A DNA stretch of 64,000 nucleotides from positions 155,376 to 219,375 of the forward strand of contig NZ_JACVEW010000002.1 of NCBI RefSeq assembly GCF_017776525.1. The letters run 5' to 3'. Shown here in pieces: positions 7,350-15,671 of this stretch. Source of the stretch: Marinobacterium alkalitolerans (GTDB taxonomy: Bacteria > Pseudomonadota > Gammaproteobacteria > Pseudomonadales > Balneatricaceae). How positions within the stretch are numbered: the first letter of the stretch is position 1; every line of letters begins with the position of its first letter. A model generated the notes under the pieces. It worked only from the letters and a program-made list of their open reading frames with translations. It had not been told where the DNA came from and made no database searches. The translations under genes and the position numbers were made by a program.

Positions 7350-8516
7350 ATGGATCTGAATTATACCCCCCGTCAGCAGGCCTTCCGTCAGGAAGTGCGT
7401 GCCTGGCTCAAGGACAATCTGCCGGCACAGAAGCTGGCCAGTTATGACACCCGTGAAGGCTTCGAACAGCACCGCGAGTGGGAGCGCAAACTCTTTGATG
7501 CGCGCCTGTCGATGGTGATGTGGCCGGAAGAGCTTGGCGGTCGCGGTTGCGACCTGACCGAGTGGCTGATCTTCGAAGAGGAATACTACGCGGCCGACGC
7601 GCCCATGCGCGTGAACCAGAACGGCCAGCTGTTGCTGGGGCCGACCCTGATGGAGTTCGGCACCGAGGCGCAGAAGAAGCGCTTCCTGCCGCGCATGGCT
7701 GCCAGTGACGACATGTGGGCCCAGGCCTGGTCCGAACCCAATGCCGGCTCCGATATGGCGGCGATCTCCTCCAAGGCGATCCGCGACGGTGATCATTACA
7801 TCATCAACGGCCAGAAAACCTGGTCTACCCGCGCTATCTACGCCGACTGGGCCTTTGGCCTGTTCCGCTCCGATGCCGATTCCAAGCGTCACCACGGCCT
7901 GTCGTTCCTGATGGTGCCGCTGGATGCCGAAGGCGTGACCATTCGCCCGATCAAGGCACTGAACGGCAAGGATGCCTTCGCAGAAATTTTCTTCGACAAC
8001 GTGCGGGTGCCGGTGGAGAACCGCATCGGGGAAGAGGGCAGCGGCTGGCATGTGGCCATGGCCACCGCGGGTTTCGAACGTGGCCTGTTGCTGCGTTCTC
8101 CGGCCCGTTTCCAGCAGCCGGTGCGCAAGTTGATCGAGCTGTACAAGGCCAATCAGGCGAGCGCCGACCGTGACCCGAGCATCCGTGATGCGGTGATGGA
8201 GGTTTGGGCTGGTGCCGAAGCCTACGCGCTGTCGGCCTATCAGTCAGTGGGCCGTCTGGCCCGTGGCGAAAAGATCGGTGCCGAATCCAGCATCAACAAG
8301 ATCATCTGGTCTGAGCTGGATCTGAAGATCCACGAAACGGCGATGCGCATTCTGGGTGCCCGGGGCGAACTGCTCGCCAGCGCACCACAGAACGAGGATG
8401 ACCACGGCTGGCTGGAGGGCTTCCTGTTTGCCCAGGCCGGTCCGATCTACGCCGGTGCCAACGAAATTCAACGCAACATCATCGCCGAGCGCATGCTCGG
8501 CCTGCCGAAAGCCTGA
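7350..8516 (+). CDS. Acyl-CoA dehydrogenase, FadE30/IpdE1-like, usual catalytic Glu absent
   Basis: This 388-residue FAD enzyme has standard acyl-CoA dehydrogenase elements: AQAWSEPNAGSDMA (FAD/substrate loop), INGQKTWSTRA and the C-terminal NEIQRNIIAERMLGLP. The residue usually acting as catalytic base in the YEGT-N/S-EIQR motif is replaced: the motif reads YAGANEIQR, with Ala368 where Glu is expected. Steroid-degrading dehydrogenases often work as alpha2-beta2 heteromers with the base elsewhere or in the partner, and a second dehydrogenase gene follows 8 bases downstream. Its likely role is dehydrogenation of the propionyl side chain of 5-hydroxy-HIP-CoA, with electrons passed to ETF. Confidence 0.82.
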   Translation: MDLNYTPRQQAFRQEVRAWLKDNLPAQKLASYDTREGFEQHREWERKLFDARLSMVMWPEELGGRGCDLTEWLIFEEEYYAADAPMRVNQNGQLLLGPTLMEFGTEAQKKRFLPRMAASDDMWAQAWSEPNAGSDMAAISSKAIRDGDHYIINGQKTWSTRAIYADWAFGLFRSDADSKRHHGLSFLMVPLDAEGVTIRPIKALNGKDAFAEIFFDNVRVPVENRIGEEGSGWHVAMATAGFERGLLLRSPARFQQPVRKLIELYKANQASADRDPSIRDAVMEVWAGAEAYALSAYQSVGRLARGEKIGAESSINKIIWSELDLKIHETAMRILGARGELLASAPQNEDDHGWLEGFLFAQAGPIYAGANEIQRNIIAERMLGLPKA

Positions 8517-8524
8517 GGTGCGCC

Positions 8525-9586
8525 ATGGACTTCACTTTTACTGATGACGAACGCGCCTTCCAGGATGCGATCAGCCGCTTCCTGATGACCGAGGCCGCCC
8601 CGGAAGCGCTGCGTGAAATCTGGGAAACCGATGCAGGCCGCTCGCCGGATCTGCGCAACAAGATGGCCGAGCAGGGCCTGACCGCCCTGTCCATTCCTGA
8701 AGAGGCCGGTGGCCTGGGGATGGGCGATGTGGTCTGGTCCCTGATGACTCAGGAGCTGGGGTACTACGGCATTCCTGACTCTCTGGCAGATACTGCCTAT
8801 GTCAGTGCCGGTCTGATTGCGGCCCTGCCTGAGACTGTTGCGGACCGCAGCGGCTGGCTGGAGCAGATTGCCGAGGGCAGCATCCGCATTGCTGTCGGCC
8901 ATCCGATCAACCCGCTGGTGGCGGATGCCCATCTGGCGGATTTCAGCCTGCTCAATCATGAGGGCGAGATCCATGCGGTGCCGCGTTCGCTGATCGATGT
9001 GGAACACAACGCCAGCATCGACTCTTCCCGTCGCCTGTGCCGGGTGATGTGGGAGCCGAGCAGTGCGACCCGTATCGCCGATGCCGAAACCGGTGCGCCG
9101 ATCTGGGAAGAAGCGCTGAACCGTGGTGCGCTCTCGGTGGCCGGTCAGTTGCTGGGGTTGGCGCAGCGCATGCTGGATCTGTCGGTGGACTACGTGGCCC
9201 AGCGCAAGCAGTTCGGTAAACCGATCGGCAGCTTCCAGGCAGTCAAACACCATCTGGCAGACGTGGCGAGCAAGATCGAATTCGCCAAGCCGGTGCTCTA
9301 TCGCGCGGGCTATTCACTGCAGCACGGCGATGCCGATGCCGCTCTGCACATTTCACAGGCGCATATCGCCTGTGCAGAAGCAGCCCACTTGGCGGCACGC
9401 CACGGCATTCAGGTGCACGGTGCCATGGGGTACACCTGGGAAGTGGATCTGCAGATGTTCATGAAACGCACCTGGGCACTGGAATCCTCCTGGGGTGACC
9501 GTGCCTTCCACAAGGCGCGCATCAGCGCCGCCATCTTTGCTGACGACGCGCCACTGGGCCCGGGTCAGACATTCGGGAGGTCATGA
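8525..9586 (+). CDS. Acyl-CoA dehydrogenase, partner subunit (IpdE2-like)
   Basis: The 353-residue acyl-CoA dehydrogenase is shorter and more divergent than the one before it. The FAD-binding YVAQRKQFGKPIGSFQAVKHHLADV stretch and the C-terminal QVHGAMGYTWEVDLQMFMKR are intact, but the middle beta domain is poorly conserved, as in the small subunits of steroid FadE heteromers. It starts 8 bases after the upstream dehydrogenase and overlaps the thiolase by ATGA. I infer that the two dehydrogenases form one enzyme for the HIP side chain or for MOODA-CoA later in the pathway. Confidence 0.77.
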   Translation: MDFTFTDDERAFQDAISRFLMTEAAPEALREIWETDAGRSPDLRNKMAEQGLTALSIPEEAGGLGMGDVVWSLMTQELGYYGIPDSLADTAYVSAGLIAALPETVADRSGWLEQIAEGSIRIAVGHPINPLVADAHLADFSLLNHEGEIHAVPRSLIDVEHNASIDSSRRLCRVMWEPSSATRIADAETGAPIWEEALNRGALSVAGQLLGLAQRMLDLSVDYVAQRKQFGKPIGSFQAVKHHLADVASKIEFAKPVLYRAGYSLQHGDADAALHISQAHIACAEAAHLAARHGIQVHGAMGYTWEVDLQMFMKRTWALESSWGDRAFHKARISAAIFADDAPLGPGQTFGRS

Positions 9587-10740
9587 TGGCTGAAGCCTAT
9601 ATTGTCGATTCCCTGCGCACGCCCACCGGGCGCCGCAAGGGCGGGTTGTCCCATGTTCACGCCATCGATCTGGGTGCGCATGTGCTCAAGGCGCTGGTGG
9701 AACGCAATGCCGTTCCGGCGGAAGACTATGACGACGTGATCTTCGGCTGCGTCGATACCATCGGCTCTCAGGCCGGTGATATCGCCCGCACCAGCTGGCT
9801 GGCCGCCGGTCTGCCACTGAACGTGGCGGGCACCACGGTGGATCGCCAGTGCGGTTCGTCACAGCAGGCGCTGCACTTCGCGGCTCAGGCGGTGATGAGC
9901 GGCACTCAGGATGTGATCGCCGTGGGCGGTGTTCAGACCATGACCCAGATCCCGATCTCGGCCGCCATGCTGGCTGGTCAGCCCTACGGCTTCACCACGC
10001 CTTTTGCCGAGAGCAAGGGCTGGCAGGCCCGTTTCGGTGATGCGCCGGTGAACCAGTTCTATGCCGCTCAGCGCATCGCCGATCACTGGGGCATCAGCCG
10101 CGCCGACATGGAAGCCTTCGCACTGGAAAGTCACCGCCGTGCCATCGCCGCGATTGAGGCCGGTCACTTCGACCGCGAGATCGTACCGCTGGAAGGTGTC
10201 ACCCGCGATGAGACTCCGCGTCAGACCACGCTTGAAAAAATGGCCGAGCTGGAGCCTGTGGATCCGACCTATCCGTCGATCACGGCGGCTGTCTCGAGCC
10301 AGACCTGTGATGCTTCGGCCGCGCTGCTGGTGGTGTCGGAAGCTGCGCTCAAGCGTTACAACCTGAAGCCGCGTGCCCGCATCCATCACATCAGTGTCTG
10401 CGGTGACGATCCCATCTGGCATCTGCGGGCGCCCATTCCGGCCACGGAAGCCGCGCTGAAGAAAGCCGGCATGACGATGGATCAGATCGACCTGGTCGAG
10501 ATCAACGAAGCCTTCGCCTCGGTGGTGATGTCCTGGCTGCAGGAAACCGGTTACAGCCATGACAAGACCAATGTGAACGGCGGTGCCATCGCACTGGGTC
10601 ATCCGCTGGGGGCTACCGGTGCACGCCTGATGACCGGTCTGCTGCATGAGCTGGAGCGACGTGGTGGGCGATATGGTTTGCAGACCATGTGTGAGGGTGG
10701 CGGACAAGCGAACGTGACGATCATCGAAAGGTTGGGTTAA
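9583..10740 (+). CDS. fadA6: Steroid 3-ketoacyl-CoA thiolase, FadA6-like
   Basis: The 385-residue thiolase has nucleophile Cys90 in TVDRQCGSSQQAL, the NEAFASVV and GGAIALGHPLGATGAR histidine motifs, and the second Cys in TMCEGGG. The sequence tracks mycobacterial FadA6 closely (GGVQTMTQIPISAAM, RYGLQTMCEGGG, NVTIIERL at the end). FadA6 cleaves MeDODA-CoA, the product of IpdAB ring opening, releasing acetyl-CoA and MOODA-CoA. Two ATGs (9583 and 9586) overlap the stop of the preceding gene. A 66-base gap follows, so this may be the last gene of a first transcription unit. Confidence 0.84.
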   Translation: MMAEAYIVDSLRTPTGRRKGGLSHVHAIDLGAHVLKALVERNAVPAEDYDDVIFGCVDTIGSQAGDIARTSWLAAGLPLNVAGTTVDRQCGSSQQALHFAAQAVMSGTQDVIAVGGVQTMTQIPISAAMLAGQPYGFTTPFAESKGWQARFGDAPVNQFYAAQRIADHWGISRADMEAFALESHRRAIAAIEAGHFDREIVPLEGVTRDETPRQTTLEKMAELEPVDPTYPSITAAVSSQTCDASAALLVVSEAALKRYNLKPRARIHHISVCGDDPIWHLRAPIPATEAALKKAGMTMDQIDLVEINEAFASVVMSWLQETGYSHDKTNVNGGAIALGHPLGATGARLMTGLLHELERRGGRYGLQTMCEGGGQANVTIIERLG

Positions 10741-10776
10741 CCCTCTAGCCTCAAAGTATCCATTCAAAAGATTTCT

Positions 10777-10794
10777 GGCCCGCTGCGGCGGGCC
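10777..10794 (+). repeat. GC-rich hairpin between thiolase and SDR genes
   Basis: GGCCCGC (10777-10783) and GCGGGCC (10788-10794) form a 7-bp stem with a 4-base loop. It stands just upstream of the ribosome-binding site of the next gene and lacks a T-tract. It could stabilise or attenuate the operon transcript rather than end it. Confidence 0.35.
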
Positions 10795-10806
10795 CATGGG
10801 GGAGTT

Positions 10807-11691
10807 ATGTCTATTCTTCAGGGCCGAGTGGCCATCATTACCGGTGCCGGCGGTGGTTTGGGCGCTGCGCACGCCAAAGTATTTGCCGCCGAAGGCTGCG
10901 CTGTTGTCGTCAACGATATCAATGAAGCGGCGGCTCAGGCTGTGGTCGACGAGATCACCGCAGCTGGTGGCAAGGCCGTGGTGAATACCTCCGATATTAC
11001 CAATTACGAAGACAGCGCCAATGCCATCCAGCAAGCCATCGAGAGCTTCGGTGATCTGCATATCGTGCTGAACAACGCCGGTGTGAACCGCGACCGCATG
11101 TTCGCGTCCATGACCGAGCAGGAGTGGGACACCATCATGGCGGTGCACCTGAAAGGGCACTTCTGCATCTCTTCCCATGCCGTTCACTACTGGCGTGATC
11201 AGGCCAAGGCGGGCAAGCCGGTGGCGGCTCGCATCATCAATACCACCTCTGGTGCGGGTCTGCAGGGCTCCATCGGTCAGTCCAACTACGCCGCAGCCAA
11301 GGGCGGTATCGCCGCGCTGACATTGAACCAGGCCGCCGAGCTGGGCCGTTACGGCATCACCGCCAACGCGGTGGCGCCGGCGGCGCGTACCGGCATGACG
11401 ACCGCAGTGGAAGCCATGGCGACCCGCATGGCCAAGCCGGAAGACGGCAGCTTCGACTACTGGGCACCGGAAAACGTCTCTTCGCTGCTGGCCTGGCTGG
11501 CATCCGAGGAAGCGGGCGATGTCACCGGCAAGGTGTTCGAGTCCGAAGGCGGTCGCATCTGTATCTGTGACGGCTGGCGCACCACCGAAGGTGTGGACAA
11601 GGGTGACCGTTGGGAACCGTCCGAGCTGGGTGAAGTGGTCCACAAACTGATCAAGGACGCCGTTCCGGCGCAGAAAGTCTGGGGCAGCTGA
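10807..11691 (+). CDS. SDR-family 3-hydroxyacyl-CoA dehydrogenase (17beta-HSD4 type)
   Basis: This 294-residue short-chain dehydrogenase has TGAGGGLG at residues 12-19 for NAD binding, NNAG in the middle, and the catalytic Y161-AAA-K165. The overall pattern, including the C-terminal IKDAVPAQKVWGS-type extension, matches the hydroxyacyl-CoA dehydrogenase domain related to Hsd4A and Rv3548c. In this cluster it could oxidise the 3-hydroxyacyl-CoA formed on the HIP propionyl chain. ATG 10807 follows GGGGGAG. It is 11 bases from the next SDR, so the two are cotranscribed. Confidence 0.77.
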   Translation: MSILQGRVAIITGAGGGLGAAHAKVFAAEGCAVVVNDINEAAAQAVVDEITAAGGKAVVNTSDITNYEDSANAIQQAIESFGDLHIVLNNAGVNRDRMFASMTEQEWDTIMAVHLKGHFCISSHAVHYWRDQAKAGKPVAARIINTTSGAGLQGSIGQSNYAAAKGGIAALTLNQAAELGRYGITANAVAPAARTGMTTAVEAMATRMAKPEDGSFDYWAPENVSSLLAWLASEEAGDVTGKVFESEGGRICICDGWRTTEGVDKGDRWEPSELGEVVHKLIKDAVPAQKVWGS

Positions 11692-11702
11692 GGAGCGCTG
11701 AA

Positions 11703-12488
11703 ATGAGCAAGATTCCGACATATGTTGAAGGTCACGGCCTGCTCAAGGGCAAGTCCGTATTGATTACTGCGGCAGCCGGGGCGGGCATTGGCTTTTCCGC
11801 CGCCAAGCGTGCCGCCGAGGAGGGTTGCCGTGCGCTGATGATCTCCGACATTCATCCGCGTCGCTTGGAAGAAGCGGTGGCCGCGCTGAAGCAGGAAACC
11901 GGTCTGGACGCCATCTACGGCCAGCTCTGCAATGTGACTGTGGAAGAAGAAGTCCAGGCACTGGTTGCCGCTGCCGAGGAGCAGCTGGGCGGTGTCGATG
12001 TACTGATCAACAACGCGGGCCTTGGCGGTCAGAAAACCGTGGTCGAGATGAGCGACGAGGAGTGGCACCGGGTGCTGGATATCACCCTGACCGGCACCTT
12101 CCGCATGACCCGTGCCATGCTGCCGCACATGCAGGCGCGTGGTGCCGGTGCCATCGTCAACAACGCCTCGGTACTGGGCTGGCGTGCGCAGAAAGAGCAG
12201 GCACATTACGCGGCGGCCAAGGCCGGCGTGATGGCACTGACCCGCTGCAGCGCACTGGAAGCCGCCGAGCATGGCGTGCGCATCAATGCGGTGTCGCCGT
12301 CCATCGCACTGCATGACTTCCTCAAGAAAGCCTCCAGCGAAGAGCTGCTGGCGCAGCTGGCCAGCCGCGAAGCCTTTGGTCGTGCGGCCGAGGTGTGGGA
12401 AGTGGCCAATGTGATGATGTTCCTGGCCAGTGATTATTCGTCCTATATGACCGGTGAAGTGCTCTCGGTCAGCTCGCAGCACGCCTAA
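11703..12488 (+). CDS. ipdF: HIC-CoA reductase, IpdF-like SDR
   Basis: The 261-residue SDR is strikingly close to mycobacterial IpdF (Rv3559c): GHGLLKGKSVLITAAAGAGIG at the nucleotide-binding site, INNAGLGGQ, VNNASVLGWRAQ, HYAAAKAGVMALTRCSALEA with Y169 and K173, and the terminal SSYMTGEVLSVSSQH. IpdF acts on the hydroxyl/oxo group at C5 of the HIC-CoA ring, one step before EchA20. The unusual AAAGAGIG glycine motif in place of TGxxxGIG is shared with IpdF. It lies 11 bases from its neighbours on both sides. Confidence 0.85.
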   Translation: MSKIPTYVEGHGLLKGKSVLITAAAGAGIGFSAAKRAAEEGCRALMISDIHPRRLEEAVAALKQETGLDAIYGQLCNVTVEEEVQALVAAAEEQLGGVDVLINNAGLGGQKTVVEMSDEEWHRVLDITLTGTFRMTRAMLPHMQARGAGAIVNNASVLGWRAQKEQAHYAAAKAGVMALTRCSALEAAEHGVRINAVSPSIALHDFLKKASSEELLAQLASREAFGRAAEVWEVANVMMFLASDYSSYMTGEVLSVSSQHA

Positions 12489-12499
12489 GGAGATTAAGG

Positions 12500-12985
12500 A
12501 TGGCAAACCAGACGTTTGGCAGCGCCGAGGCGCTGCTGGCCGCCGAAGGGATGGATCTGGGCTGCAGCGAGTGGCTGGAGATCACCCAGGAGCGAATTAA
12601 CCTCTTTGCCGAAGCCACCGGTGACCACCAGTGGATCCACGTGGATCCGGTAAAGGCGGTCGATGGCCCCTTCGGCAAGTGTATTGCCCACGGTTATCTG
12701 ACCCTGTCGCTGGTGAATCTCTTCCTGCCTCAGCTGATGGAAGTGGAAAACCTGCAGATGGGTGTCAACTATGGCTGCGACAAGGTGCGCTTCCCGGCGG
12801 CGGTGCCGGTGGGCAGTCGCATCCGTGGCCGCGGTGAAGTGATCGCCGTTGAACAGATCAAGCAGGCGGTGCAGGCCACCGTGCGCGTGACCGTCGAGAT
12901 CGAAGGCAGTGACCGCCCCGGTTGCGTCATCGACACCATCAGCCGTTACACCTTCAATCCGGCTCAGTCAGGAGAATCGAGATGA
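12500..12985 (+). CDS. MaoC-type (R)-enoyl-CoA hydratase, HtdZ-like
   Basis: This 161-residue hot-dog protein has the hydratase 2 motif [15 protein letters not shown], with Asp42 and His47 as the expected catalytic pair, followed by [12 protein letters not shown] and [14 protein letters not shown]. It resembles M. tuberculosis Rv0130 (HtdZ) over its whole length. The reaction should be (R)-specific hydration of an enoyl-CoA. It offers a second, stereochemically distinct hydratase beside the crotonase-type one at 4567. Its stop overlaps the start of the next thiolase (ATGA), so the two are translationally coupled. Confidence 0.82.
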   Translation: MANQTFGSAEALLAAEGMDLGCSEWLEITQERINLFAEATGDHQWIHVDPVKAVDGPFGKCIAHGYLTLSLVNLFLPQLMEVENLQMGVNYGCDKVRFPAAVPVGSRIRGRGEVIAVEQIKQAVQATVRVTVEIEGSDRPGCVIDTISRYTFNPAQSGESR

Positions 12986-14187
12986 GCGAAGCAGTCATTG
13001 TATCCACGGCGCGTACCGCGCTGACCAAGTCGTTCCGCGGCTCCTTCAACGATACCGAAGCGCCGGTGCTGGGCGGCCATGTGGTCCGTGCCGTGGTCGA
13101 GCGTGCCGGTATCGAGCCGGACGCGGTGGAAGACGTGATCATGGGCGCAGCGGTGCAGCAGGGCACCCAGGCCTACAACATCGGTCGTCTCTGCGCCTAC
13201 ACCGGCGGTCTGCCGGACAGTGTGCCGGGCATGGCGCTGGACCGCATGTGTGCCTCCGGTCTGATGACCATCGGGGTGGCGGCCAAGAGCATCATCGCTG
13301 GTGAAATGAACGTGGCTATCGCCGGTGGCGTTGAATCGCTGTCACTGACTCAGACCAAGCACAAGAACACCTATCGCGCCCAGTCCGAGGCGGTAAAAGA
13401 AGTAGTCCCCAGCGCCTACATTCCGATGATCGAAACCGCCGAGATCGTAGCCGAGCGCTATGGCATCAGCCGTGAAGAGCAGGACCGTTACGCCCTGCAG
13501 AGCCAGCAGCGCACCGCTGCCGCGCAGGAAGCGGGTCTGTTCGATGACGAGATCGTGCCGCTGACGGCGCAAAAACTGGTGTTTGACGAAGAGCGCAAGC
13601 CGGCCGGTCACAAGGAAGTGGTGGCGGACCGTGACGAGTGCAACCGTCCGCAGACCACCTACGAAAGCCTGGCTGGTCTGGCGCCGGTGTGGAAAGACGG
13701 TCAGTGGATTGCCGAAGGCAAGCATGTCACCGCCGGTAACGCCTCTCAGTTCTCCGACGGGGCCGCTGCGACCTTGCTGATGAGTCGTGAAGAAGCGGAT
13801 CGTCGCGGCATTGCGCCGCTGGGTATCTACAAGGGCATCGCCGTGGCTGGCTGCAAGCCTGAAGAGATGGGCATTGGCCCGGTCTATGCCATTCCCAAGT
13901 TGCTGGAGCGCTTCAACCTTAAAGTGGACGATGTGGGTCTGTGGGAGATCAACGAAGCTTTTGCCAGTCAGGTGCTGTACTGCCGTGACAAGCTGGGTAT
14001 CCCCAATGACCGCCTGAACGTGAACGGTGGTGCCATCTCCATCGGCCATCCGTTTGGCATGTCCGGCGCACGGATGGTGGGGCATGCCCTGATCGAAGGC
14101 CGTCGCCGTGGCGTGAAGTATGTCGTCATCGCCATGTGTATCGGCGGTGGCATGGGCGCAGCGGGGCTGTTTGAAGTCTGCCCCTGA
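12982..14187 (+). CDS. Acetyl-CoA C-acyltransferase (thiolase)
   Basis: The 401-residue thiolase has nucleophile Cys90 ([13 protein letters not shown]), [31 protein letters not shown], and the second active-site Cys in [11 protein letters not shown]. It belongs to the degradative FadA/FadI-like type, about 400 residues. ATG 12982 overlaps the preceding stop and has AGGAGAA upstream. It is a separate thiolase from FadA6, as expected for a pathway with two thiolytic steps: loss of the propionyl side-chain unit, and later cleavage of linear intermediates. Which step it serves cannot be read from sequence. Confidence 0.83.
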   Translation: MSEAVIVSTARTALTKSFRGSFNDTEAPVLGGHVVRAVVERAGIEPDAVEDVIMGAAVQQGTQAYNIGRLCAYTGGLPDSVPGMALDRMCASGLMTIGVAAKSIIAGEMNVAIAGGVESLSLTQTKHKNTYRAQSEAVKEVVPSAYIPMIETAEIVAERYGISREEQDRYALQSQQRTAAAQEAGLFDDEIVPLTAQKLVFDEERKPAGHKEVVADRDECNRPQTTYESLAGLAPVWKDGQWIAEGKHVTAGNASQFSDGAAATLLMSREEADRRGIAPLGIYKGIAVAGCKPEEMGIGPVYAIPKLLERFNLKVDDVGLWEINEAFASQVLYCRDKLGIPNDRLNVNGGAISIGHPFGMSGARMVGHALIEGRRRGVKYVVIAMCIGGGMGAAGLFEVCP

Positions 14188-14196
14188 TCGACGGTA

Positions 14197-14218
14197 AAGG
14201 CGTCCTGCGGGGCGCCTT
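14197..14218 (+). terminator. Weak hairpin, possible partial terminator
   Basis: AAGGCG (14197-14202) and CGCCTT (14213-14218) can pair around a 10-base loop, followed by GTCTTG. The stem is short and the tail is not a proper T-tract, so at most it is a leaky stop between the thiolase and the next SDR. Confidence 0.3.
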
Positions 14219-14252
14219 GTCTTGAGAAACGCTCTAATACAAGGACAAGAAG

Positions 14253-15008
14253 ATGAGCCGGAAACTGTTTGAACTTGAGGGGCTGGTCGCACTGGTGACC
14301 GGTGCCGGTCAGGGCATGGGGCTGGGCGTTGCGCGTGCGCTGGCGACTCAGGGTGCCAGGGTCGTGATCAACGACTACTACCCGGAGCGTGCCGAGGGTG
14401 CCGCTGCTCAGCTGCGTGAAGAAGGCTTTGAGGTCTGCGCCGCGCCGGGCGATATCACCGATGCCGAGGTGCGTGAAAGCATCGTGGCCACCGCTGAACG
14501 CGAGTACGGCCCGGTCAATATTCTGGTCAACAACGCCGGTGTTCCTCCCGGCATGCCCAACTCTCTGAGTCACTTTGAAAACCTGGCGGATGAGGACTTT
14601 GAACGCCAGCTGGATCTTAATCTGCGTGCCATTCTGGGGTTGACCCGCCTTGTGATGGACGGGATGGTGGAGCAGGGCTTCGGTCGCATCATCATTATCA
14701 GTTCCGAGTCCTGGCGTCAGGGCCTGCAGTTTGGCCTGACCAACTATGCGGCAGCAAAATCGGCCGCATTGGGCTTCATGCGGCATCTGGCCCATGAGGT
14801 CGGTCGCAAGGGCATCACCGCCAACGCGGTGTCGCTGGGCACCATGAACAACTTCGGCGACTATGCCGAATACGCCAAGGCCACTGCCGTTGGGCGTACC
14901 GGTACGCCGGAAGACGTGGGAGCTGCGGTGGCCTATCTGGCGTCCCGCGAGGCGTCCTGGATGTCGGGTCAGGTGCTGCCGCTCAACGGCGGCTCCATTA
15001 CATCCTGA
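14253..15008 (+). CDS. SDR-family oxidoreductase
   Basis: This 251-residue short-chain dehydrogenase has TGAGQGMGLG near the N-terminus, NNAGVPPG, ISSES as the serine region and Y165-AAA-K169. It ends with LASREASWMSGQVLPLNGGS, typical of FabG-like enzymes. The 65-base gap before it and the 12-base gap to the regulator gene place it at the end of the catabolic run. It may oxidise or reduce a hydroxyl on a ring or chain intermediate; its substrate is not deducible. Rv3549c-like enzymes occupy a similar place in mycobacterial clusters. Confidence 0.75.
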   Translation: MSRKLFELEGLVALVTGAGQGMGLGVARALATQGARVVINDYYPERAEGAAAQLREEGFEVCAAPGDITDAEVRESIVATAEREYGPVNILVNNAGVPPGMPNSLSHFENLADEDFERQLDLNLRAILGLTRLVMDGMVEQGFGRIIIISSESWRQGLQFGLTNYAAAKSAALGFMRHLAHEVGRKGITANAVSLGTMNNFGDYAEYAKATAVGRTGTPEDVGAAVAYLASREASWMSGQVLPLNGGSITS

Positions 15009-15020
15009 GACTCGAAACCG

Positions 15021-15671
15021 ATGCGCCGCACGCGAGCCGAAGCCGAGAGCACCCGCCTTGCCATCATGCAAAAGGGGCTGGAGCTCTTTGCTGATCAGGG
15101 CGTGGCGGCCACGCGCCTGAGTGATATCGCCAAGGCCGCGGGGTTTACCCGCGGTGCCATCTATTGGCACTTTCGCAACAAATGGCATCTGTTCGATGCG
15201 ATCTGTGAGCACTATTCAAAGCCGTTCAAGCAGCTGAGTGATGCCTGCCTGTCAGATCAGGAGGCAGATCCGCTGGGCAAGCTGCGTCAGTTGCTGGTCG
15301 AGCTGTTGAGCCGGGTCGAGACGGATATGGCCTTTCGCCGCATGATGCTGATGTTTATTCGAGAAAGCTCGGTGAGCTGTGCAGAAGAAGTCGCCGAGCC
15401 AGTTGCCCGCTTCATGCAGTACCAACATCAGCGCCGGCTGGGCGTGATTCGAAATGCCATTCGCCGTTGCCAATTACCGGCTTCAACCGACCCTGAAGCC
15501 GCCTCCTGGCTGATCAAGGCGATGATTGACGGCTTTGTCACCAGCTGGCTGCAGCGGGCAGACTATTTTTCAATTTCAAGTAATGCAGACGTGTTTGTGG
15601 ATACGGTAATCGCCAGCCTGAGTGCGTTACAGCCTGTTCCGGACTCTGTCGATGATGAGGTATGTGTGTAA
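15021..15671 (+). CDS. TetR/AcrR-family transcriptional regulator
   Basis: The 216-residue protein starts with a TetR helix-turn-helix: RLAIMQKGLELFADQGVAATRLSDIAKAAGFTRGAIYWHFRNKWHLF. This form resembles AcrR/TtgR-type efflux repressors more than KstR2, the TetR repressor of mycobacterial HIP genes. The C-terminal ligand domain is helical with little recognisable detail. It is the penultimate gene of the catabolic run, 12 bases after the SDR and overlapping the ETF-quinone oxidoreductase by one base. Local control, with an acyl-CoA or steroid-like effector, is a reasonable inference. No clear palindromic operator was found. Confidence 0.83.
   Translation: MRRTRAEAESTRLAIMQKGLELFADQGVAATRLSDIAKAAGFTRGAIYWHFRNKWHLFDAICEHYSKPFKQLSDACLSDQEADPLGKLRQLLVELLSRVETDMAFRRMMLMFIRESSVSCAEEVAEPVARFMQYQHQRRLGVIRNAIRRCQLPASTDPEAASWLIKAMIDGFVTSWLQRADYFSISSNADVFVDTVIASLSALQPVPDSVDDEVCV

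Noticed and set aside
9859..11721. A 620-codon open frame on the minus strand opposite the thiolase and SDR genes
   Set aside because: It lies antisense to two well-recognised enzymes and its translation has no family features. Such frames are common opposite GC-rich genes with strong codon bias.
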